Under the pieces are notes generated by a model. It saw nothing but the letters and a program-made list of their open reading frames with translations. It was not told the origin of the DNA and did not search any database. Positions 1 to 5,265 of a stretch of DNA of 7,627 bases are shown piece by piece; the stretch's first letter is position 1, and each line of letters begins with the position of its first letter. The position numbers and the translations under genes are program-made. This DNA is from Bacteroidota bacterium. Its GTDB lineage: Bacteria; Bacteroidota; Rhodothermia; Rhodothermales; UBA10348. The stretch is from positions 1-7,627 of the forward strand of contig JAAZVD010000068.1 of assembly GCA_018623785.1 (NCBI GenBank), read 5' to 3'.

Positions 1-1204
1 CTATGAGGCAGGCGCAGGAATCGGTTCGGCTCATGGGCCAACCCTCTTGATGGGTTTGGGAGGTATTGCCCTGATCGTCGGGCTGCGAACCATATCCCGC
101 CGTCTTCCCGGGGGCCTGATAGCCGTAACTTTGGCCACGGCCATCACGGCTATCCTTGCACTCGATAAAAGCGGCGTAGCTATTGTGGGCGCGGTCCCGG
201 CCGGCCTCCCTACGCCCAGTACCTCGTTCCTCAGTGTAAAGGCCCTGGCCGATCTACTGCCTATCGCCTTGGCCATCTCTTTGGTCGGGTATATGGAATC
301 GATTGCCGTAGCCAAATCATTTGCGACCAAGCACCGGGCCAGCATCGATCCAAGCCAGGAGTTGACCGGTTTGGGCCTGGCCAACCTGGTAGGCGCCTTT
401 TTCCTATCCTATCCCACAACAGGCGGTTTTTCCCGGACGGCTGTCAATGACCAGGCCGGCGCGAAGACCCCCCTGGCCAGCCTCTTCAGCGCCGCCATCG
501 TGGGCCTGACCCTGCTTTTCCTGACTCCCCTCTTCACCTACCTGCCAAAGGCACTGCTCGCGGCTATTGTGATGGTGGCCGTGGCTGGACTGCTGGATAT
601 CAAGGAAGTCCGCTTCCTTTGGACAGCCAACAAAACGGATCTCGCGCTGCTCCTGATCACGTTCTTGGCCACGCTCCTGATGGGCATCGAGCTGGGTATC
701 CTGATCGGCGTAGGCATGTCTATGATCTCTTTTGTCTACCAAGCCTCTCGCCCCCACATGGCGCGACTGGGGCGGATGCCGGGATCAGAAGCCTACCGTA
801 ACGTGGAACGCTACCCGGAGGTCGAAACCACGGAGGGCGTGGCCATCTTCCGAATCGATGCTTCGTTGTTCTTTGGCAATGTCGAGCATATCAAGGACGG
901 TCTGAACGCACTCCTGAATGAGGAGCCCGACACCCGTGTGCTTATTCTCGACCTCTATCCGGTCAACCGTGCGGACTCCTCGGCGGTCCATGCCCTTATG
1001 GAAATCCATCGACGCCTAAACGAACGCGGCGTGACGCTGCTGCTTTCGGGGGTGAAAGGACCGGTTCGGGACGCCTTTGAGCGCAGCGGATTCACCAATG
1101 CGGTGGGTCGTGATGCCTTCTTCCTGCGTATCCATGATGCCTGCCATGAAGCCCAGCGGCGCCTCAATACCTATCTTGTGGGCGACGTAGACAGTCCGGG
1201 ATAA
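1..1204 (+). CDS. SulP-family anion (sulfate) permease with C-terminal STAS domain, 5' partial
   Basis: This is an inner-membrane anion transporter of the SulP/SLC26 family; sulfate or bicarbonate are typical substrates, and the substrate cannot be read from sequence. The frame is open from base 2, so the true start lies upstream. About 400 residues are visible, the family usually having 550-600, so the first membrane helices are missing. The visible part holds the second half of the membrane domain, including the TM8 glutamate (GYMES, Glu codon 296-298), then 'QELTGLGLANLVGAFF', and the TM10 start 'GGFSRTAVNDQAGAKTPL'. A STAS domain follows at about 836-1150 ('VAIFRIDASLFFGN', then 'ADSSAVHAL' at the loop where anti-sigma antagonists carry their phospho-Ser). 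The stop is TAA at 1202-1204. It lies in the same orientation as, and probably in one transcript with, the second SulP gene downstream, its paralogue. The family assignment is firm. Confidence 0.93.
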   Translation, partial: YEAGAGIGSAHGPTLLMGLGGIALIVGLRTISRRLPGGLIAVTLATAITAILALDKSGVAIVGAVPAGLPTPSTSFLSVKALADLLPIALAISLVGYMESIAVAKSFATKHRASIDPSQELTGLGLANLVGAFFLSYPTTGGFSRTAVNDQAGAKTPLASLFSAAIVGLTLLFLTPLFTYLPKALLAAIVMVAVAGLLDIKEVRFLWTANKTDLALLLITFLATLLMGIELGILIGVGMSMISFVYQASRPHMARLGRMPGSEAYRNVERYPEVETTEGVAIFRIDASLFFGNVEHIKDGLNALLNEEPDTRVLILDLYPVNRADSSAVHALMEIHRRLNERGVTLLLSGVKGPVRDAFERSGFTNAVGRDAFFLRIHDACHEAQRRLNTYLVGDVDSPG

Positions 1205-1247
1205 GCGTTGCCGTTCCCGGTTCTTCCAACGAGTGCGTGTCCATTGC

Positions 1248-2960
1248 ATGTCATTCCCCCGCCGTACCGTCCAGCTGATGCCTGATTGGATGCGATCCTA
1301 CAGCCGATCGGATCTAGGGGGCGATCTGGCTGCAGGTATCACGGTAGGCGTTGTGCTCATTCCCCAAGGAATGGCCTATGCCCTTCTGGCCGGCGTCTCC
1401 CCCGTCTACGGCCTCTACGCCTCCCTCGTACCGCTGCTTGTGTACAGCTTCTTCGGTACGAGTAGGCACTTGGCAGTCGGTGTCGTGGCCATCGATTCGC
1501 TCATCGTAGCCGCTGGTGTAGCTGCCATGGCCCCCGCTTCGGCGGGAGAGGCCCTCTCTCTGACGTTCCTGCTCGCGCTCATGGTGGGCATCATCCAAAT
1601 CGTGATGGGGCTGCTTCGGTTCGGTTTCGTCGTCAACCTGTTGTCGCGACCGGTAACCACTGGCTTTACGAGCGCCGCAGCCCTCATCATCGGTATGAGT
1701 CAGCTGAAGCACCTCTTGGGCGTAGACTTGGAGCGCAGCCTGAACGTCTTTACCCTGCTGGCCCAGGCAGGAACCAAGATCGCCCAACTACACCCGCCAT
1801 CCCTCCTGATCGGCGGTGGTGGCATCCTGCTCCTTGTGCTCGTGCGCAAGCGATTCCCCCGGCTGCCCGGACCCCTCTTGGTGGTTGTACTTTCCGCGCT
1901 GGCCGTCATCGGTCTGAATCTGGAAACCCGTGGCGTGGAGCTCGTGGGCACCATTCCATCGGGTCTTCCCGCGCCACAAGTGCCCGTGTGGAGCGTAGCC
2001 ACGATCAAGGCGCTTTTCCCGACCGCCGTGACGCTCTCACTGATCCAGTTCGTAGGTGTCATCTCCCTCGGTAAGCTCTTTGCAGCGCGGCACGGGTATC
2101 GCATCCGGCCCAGCCGTGAGCTGGTGGTCCTGGGCGGCATGAACGCGGTGGGCTCTTTCTTTCAGAGCATCCCCGTATCTGGCAGTTTCTCGCGAAGTGC
2201 CGTCAACGAGCGGGCTGGCTCGCGTACTCCCCTGTCCAATGCCATCGCGGCCGTCCTCATCGGACTAGTGCTCCTCTTCTTGACGCCGCTGTTTGCCTGG
2301 CTGCCCATTCCGGTCTTTGCCTCCATCATCATGGTTTCTGCCTTCGGCCTGATCGATGTAGCTGAAATCCGCTACCTGCTGAAAACGAAGGCGGCCGATG
2401 GCATCATTGCGCTCCTGACGTTCATGGCCACGCTCATCCTGGGCATCCACCAAGGTATCTTGACGGGCATCGGCCTTTCGGTCATTGCCATCATGTACCG
2501 CATTTCCAGGCCAAACATTGCCGTTCTGGGCCTGTTGCCGGAAACGCGCTCGTTTCGGGATATCGCCAATCACCCGACGGCCATCCAGTTCGAAGGAATT
2601 CTGGTCATCCGCGTGGATGCCTCGTTCTCGTTTGCCAATGCCGAGCGTGTGCGCGACCGCGTCATAGCCGCTGCGCGGGAATCAGGTGCGCGATGCGTCA
2701 TTGTGGACGCGACGACGATCAATGACCTGGACTCCACGGCCCTGGCCATGCTGCAGGATACACAGCGTATCCTGGCCGATCACAACATGGATCTGATCAT
2801 GGCCGGAGCACATCAGAACGTGATTGATATCCTGCAAAGCGCAGGATTATGGGAGGAGATGGGACCAGAGGCCTTCCAGCTCAGTCCCTGGCGCGCCCTC
2901 GTCCATGTGCTCAAGCGCGATGGCCGCGAAGCCGAACTGGTTCCGCTCGAAGAAGAGTAG
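1248..2960 (+). CDS. SulP-family anion permease with C-terminal STAS domain, divergent transport core
   Basis: Complete 570-residue SulP/SLC26 transporter, normal family length. The N-terminal signature runs 'DLAAGITVGVVLIPQGMAYA' (residues 26-45) then 'GLYASLVP' and 'GTSRHLAVG'. Multiple hydrophobic helices continue to about 415, with the TM10 motif 'SGSFSRSAVNERAGSRTPLS' at 311-330. The STAS domain is at about 450-555 ('ILVIRVDASFSFAN', 'DLDSTALAML'). Two usual core residues are changed: the TM8 Glu is Gly270 (QFVGVIS; codon 2055-2057) and the proline of 'VGPvA' in TM3 is Val79 (codon 1482-1484). It is colinear with the SulP gene upstream and similar to it through most of the shared length. 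ATG 1248 is chosen because it gives the usual short N-terminus; GTG 1233 (575 residues) and ATG 1278 are alternatives, and none has a good ribosome-binding site. The 43 bases between the upstream stop and this start show no promoter or terminator. The substrate is unknown. Confidence 0.93.
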   Translation: MSFPRRTVQLMPDWMRSYSRSDLGGDLAAGITVGVVLIPQGMAYALLAGVSPVYGLYASLVPLLVYSFFGTSRHLAVGVVAIDSLIVAAGVAAMAPASAGEALSLTFLLALMVGIIQIVMGLLRFGFVVNLLSRPVTTGFTSAAALIIGMSQLKHLLGVDLERSLNVFTLLAQAGTKIAQLHPPSLLIGGGGILLLVLVRKRFPRLPGPLLVVVLSALAVIGLNLETRGVELVGTIPSGLPAPQVPVWSVATIKALFPTAVTLSLIQFVGVISLGKLFAARHGYRIRPSRELVVLGGMNAVGSFFQSIPVSGSFSRSAVNERAGSRTPLSNAIAAVLIGLVLLFLTPLFAWLPIPVFASIIMVSAFGLIDVAEIRYLLKTKAADGIIALLTFMATLILGIHQGILTGIGLSVIAIMYRISRPNIAVLGLLPETRSFRDIANHPTAIQFEGILVIRVDASFSFANAERVRDRVIAAARESGARCVIVDATTINDLDSTALAMLQDTQRILADHNMDLIMAGAHQNVIDILQSAGLWEEMGPEAFQLSPWRALVHVLKRDGREAELVPLEEE

Positions 2961-2985
2961 TCCTACCGGTCTTTCTCCTGAGCGA

Positions 2986-3966
2986 TCACTCCGACCCAGC
3001 CAAGTCCTCTTCTGCATCGCGAAGCCGCGTCAGGATGGCGCGTGTAGCGGCAAGTCGCTCCCTCCAGCGCGCTGCCCACAGCGAATCAGAGGACGTCCAA
3101 CAGGCCTCAGCCCGATGGCATTCAGCCTGCAACGCGTCAAAAACGGCATCCCAACCCTCATACTGCGTTGCCGAGCGCAGAAGTCCTTCCACAATGCGCG
3201 ATCGGGAGCCGAACCCCGTAGGTAAGCGGTAAGCGCGACCGATTTCAGCAAGTCTGGTGCGCGAGAGGACAAGACCCGAGCGGGCCGGAATGGCCAGATA
3301 CTCCGCGATGCGCGCGAGACCCACCTTGGGCTCGTCAAGATCCAGGTAGGCCTCGGGCAATGCGGGCGGCAGCGTGGGAGATGCGACGTTCGCGCCCTCA
3401 GTGCGCTCAAGGTCCCGGATAGCGCTCAAGGCTATCTCGAACGCATCGGCCAACCTATCGAACCACGTTGAACCCGTGCCATGCATATGCAGGGCAGCGA
3501 GCGGCATCCACCCAGCAGCGTGTTCCTGCCAGAACGCTATCGCTTCCGCGCGCGCGCCCGTGCGCAAGAGATGCGCCAGGAAGCCCAGTTCATTGACCAC
3601 GTGGCCGCTCGAACGCGTGGTGTCGTCCGGCGTGAATCCGGCCGCGGCCATGAGGGCAGTCAGCGAACGCGCCAGCCGACCACCCAGCATGCCATCCTTC
3701 TCGAGGAAGACACCAGCATCCGGTACCAGATCGTGGTGCAGCACCCGGTAGTGGGCGGCTGCCAGTTCGTCCTCATCCAGATCCTGCTCAGCAATACGCT
3801 CAACCTGTAGACCTGCTTCATTCAGAAGAGCGACATCACTCACCGGAGTGGCAAACACATGCGCAAGCGCAGCGAGCCGGCCGGCGAGTTCCTCGCCGGC
3901 CGGCTCGAAAGAGGACGGCGTGTGTGACAAGGTACCGATATCAGGCCCTACCACGTAACATACCAT
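2986..3966 (-). CDS. TorD-family redox-enzyme maturation chaperone, long form
   Basis: This is a probable cytoplasmic chaperone that binds a molybdoenzyme catalytic subunit and helps insert the bis-MGD cofactor. Its client is presumably the molybdoenzyme encoded two genes upstream. The protein has 326 residues and looks all-helical, with no signal peptide or membrane segment. The TorD core is residues about 25-190: 'YRVLHHDLVPDAGVFLEKDGMLGG' (73-96) matches the family's P-x-x-S/G-v-y-l segment, and 'SSGHVVNELGFLAHLL' (119-134) matches the D-H-x-x-x-E-L-x-F-x-x-x-L segment. TorD proteins are usually about 200-220 residues, so residues about 205-326 are an added helical region ('YLAIPARSGLVLSRTRLAEIGRAY'). 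The start is uncertain: ATG 3966 overlaps the SQR end by 26 bases, with GTG 3954 and TTG 3930 as alternatives. None has a clear Shine-Dalgarno, and the first ~20 residues look unconstrained. A strong inverted repeat lies over codons 20-32. Family call likely; client inferred. Confidence 0.8.
   Translation of the reverse strand: MVCYVVGPDIGTLSHTPSSFEPAGEELAGRLAALAHVFATPVSDVALLNEAGLQVERIAEQDLDEDELAAAHYRVLHHDLVPDAGVFLEKDGMLGGRLARSLTALMAAAGFTPDDTTRSSGHVVNELGFLAHLLRTGARAEAIAFWQEHAAGWMPLAALHMHGTGSTWFDRLADAFEIALSAIRDLERTEGANVASPTLPPALPEAYLDLDEPKVGLARIAEYLAIPARSGLVLSRTRLAEIGRAYRLPTGFGSRSRIVEGLLRSATQYEGWDAVFDALQAECHRAEACWTSSDSLWAARWRERLAATRAILTRLRDAEEDLAGSE
3873..3907. repeat. Perfect 16-bp inverted repeat with 3-base loop inside the chaperone gene start
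   Basis: The left arm is 3873-3888 (cgagccggccggcgag), the loop is ttc at 3889-3891, and the right arm 3892-3907 is the exact reverse complement. Of the 16 pairs 14 are G-C, so the transcript of either strand should fold into a very stable hairpin; the minus-strand mRNA loop is GAA. Each arm also contains the self-complementary octamer CCGGCCGG, the two copies 19 bases apart. It covers codons about 20-32 of the TorD-like gene and begins 33 bases beyond the SQR stop codon. No T-run follows in the minus-strand direction, so it is not a classic intrinsic terminator. Possible roles are protection of the upstream mRNA 3' end, slowing of chaperone translation, or a protein-binding site. It may also be accidental in GC-rich coding sequence. 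Confidence 0.85.
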
Positions 3967-5158
3967 GCCAGTACATGACAGGCAGTACGTATTTCTTCAA
4001 CAACCACATCGACCACCGTGGCTTGGTTGTGTTGATGGGCAGCGAGGGGTCCGGATTGTTGTCGTAGTCAAATTCGGCAAGCAGCATCTCACCATAGCCG
4101 GTCGTAAGCGGGCACGAGGTATATCCGTGGTAGCGCTTGTCATCCGTGACCTTGTTTTCCTTCATGACCCGCAAGAGGTTGGCTACCAGAACAGGCGCCT
4201 GCTTGCGCACGGCCACCCCCGTCTTGGCATTAGGCGTACCGGCTGCATCACCCAGCGAAAACACGTTCGGGAACCGGTTGTGCTGAAGGGTCTCCTTATC
4301 GACATCGACCCAGCCACCTGCGCCCGCCACGTCACTCTCTTTGATGAAGTCCGGGGCAGACTGCGGCGGCACGACGTGGATCATGTCATAGTGTTCAACG
4401 CGTTGCCCATGTACCTCTCCCGTTTCCGCATCAATCAGATCGAAGACGGCTTCGTTCTTGTCGCCGCGAATCTCCACCAGGTTCGTGTAATGACTCCACG
4501 CCGTCCCGTAGCGCGCTTGAACCTTTTCAAGCGCCTTACGGAAGACCTCCACGCCGAAAAGCTTGGTGCCTGGTGACATCATCTCGACGTCCACTTTCCC
4601 GAGCAAACCATGACGACGCAGATAGTCCGCCGTCAGCCACATGATCTTCTGGGGCGCTCCGCCACATTTGATGGGCGTGTTCGGCTGTGTGAAGAAGGCC
4701 TTGTCACCCTCTTTCAGACCCTTGATGCATTCCCAGGTATACTCGGCCTTGTCGTAACCGTAGTTCGAGCAGACACCCCCCTTGCCGATGGCCTCAGACA
4801 ACCCTTTGATCTTGTCCCAATCGATCTGGATGCCCGGTGCCACCACCAGGTAGTCGTAGGTCACTGAATGACGGGTGTCCAGCATCAACCTGTTGTCCGC
4901 AGCATCGATGGACGCCACGCGATCCATGATCCAGGTTACGCCTTTGGGAATGAAATCCACCGTCCGCTTCTTGGTGGCAGCCATGTCATAGGTGCCCGCA
5001 CCCACCAAAGTCCATGCCGGCTGGTAATAATGATCCTGGGAGGGCTCAATGATGGCAATGTCCAAGGTACGATCTTTCTTGTGTAGCTGAGCTGCAACAG
5101 TTATGCCAGCCGTCCCGCCTCCGACGATGAGGACCTGATAATGCTTGTGTATGGTCAT
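3941..5158 (-). CDS. sqr: Sulfide:quinone oxidoreductase, type II (human SQOR-like)
   Basis: This is a peripheral membrane flavoprotein that oxidises sulfide and passes the electrons to quinone, leaving sulfane sulfur on a cysteine or an acceptor (sulfite, a thiol or cyanide in characterised type II enzymes). The protein has 405 residues and is complete. The FAD-binding Rossmann motif is at 10-18 (LIVGGGTAG) and the second FAD contact is 'FSLGDAAGTP' (300-309). The redox-active cysteine pair fits human SQOR: Cys165 in 'TPIKCGGAPQKIM' and Cys349 in 'GYTSCPLTTGY'. Other near-matches from memory are 'GGWVDVDKETLQH', 'LAEFDY' and the hydrophobic C-terminal stretch ending 'MLRGRA', a likely membrane-binding amphipathic helix. 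Extra cysteines occur at 130 and 144. There is no signal peptide, so a cytoplasmic-face location is probable. ATG 5158 places the Rossmann motif at the usual distance from the N-terminus. It lies 107 bases after the molybdoenzyme and overlaps the chaperone gene start. Confidence 0.93.
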   Translation of the reverse strand: MTIHKHYQVLIVGGGTAGITVAAQLHKKDRTLDIAIIEPSQDHYYQPAWTLVGAGTYDMAATKKRTVDFIPKGVTWIMDRVASIDAADNRLMLDTRHSVTYDYLVVAPGIQIDWDKIKGLSEAIGKGGVCSNYGYDKAEYTWECIKGLKEGDKAFFTQPNTPIKCGGAPQKIMWLTADYLRRHGLLGKVDVEMMSPGTKLFGVEVFRKALEKVQARYGTAWSHYTNLVEIRGDKNEAVFDLIDAETGEVHGQRVEHYDMIHVVPPQSAPDFIKESDVAGAGGWVDVDKETLQHNRFPNVFSLGDAAGTPNAKTGVAVRKQAPVLVANLLRVMKENKVTDDKRYHGYTSCPLTTGYGEMLLAEFDYDNNPDPSLPINTTKPRWSMWLLKKYVLPVMYWHGMLRGRA

Positions 5159-5265
5159 GACAAAAATTGGAGATAACAGTGGTAAGCTCCCAATGTCAGG
5201 ATCTGAGTGTCATGCGCGTGTAGGGAAAACCCCGATTTGACCTGTCGGGAGACCCTAGTGCTCCA
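5159..5265 (-). promoter_or_regulatory. Gap between molybdoenzyme and SQR; possible internal promoter
   Basis: This is the longest non-coding stretch in the window. Reading the minus strand toward SQR, CTGACA (5194-5199; 5 of 6 to TTGACA) is followed after 15 bases by TGTTAT (4 of 6 to TATAAT), a weak sigma-70-like pair with short spacing. Closer to the gene, AATTTTTG ends two bases before the ATG and matches 7 of 8 positions of the Bacteroidota -7 box TAnnTTTG, which would give an almost leaderless message. No Shine-Dalgarno is seen in the 20 bases before the ATG. Short inverted pieces such as GGG-AAAA-CCC (5223-5232) lack a T-run, so no terminator is called. Either proposal alone is weak. 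Confidence 0.25.

Noticed and set aside
1314..1787. A 157-codon minus-strand frame inside the second SulP gene.
   Set aside because: It is antisense to conserved permease helices; its His/Gln/Arg-rich translation is typical of a reverse reading of hydrophobic codons.
2824..3232. Two overlapping + strand frames that run across the convergent junction.
   Set aside because: They overlap the SulP C-terminus and the antisense of the chaperone, and their compositions (rich in Arg, Ser, Pro) look like frame-shifted reading.
3403..3431. Ten-base direct repeat gcgctcaagg at 3403-3412 and 3422-3431.
   Set aside because: It is short, occurs only twice within coding sequence and does not extend; chance is the simplest explanation.
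3547..3557. Alternating CG run that could be read as a Z-DNA-type tract.
   Set aside because: It is only about eleven bases, inside the chaperone gene, and explained by Arg/Ala codons in GC-rich DNA.
3965..4576. A 203-codon open frame on the + strand opposite the SQR gene.
   Set aside because: It is a shadow of the clearly recognised SQR coding sequence, with no domain, signal or hydrophobic pattern of its own.
5200..5265. Possible intrinsic terminator after the molybdoenzyme gene.
   Set aside because: Only 3-4 bp stems (GGG-AAAA-CCC and GGG-AGA-CCC) are present, without a following T-run in the transcript.
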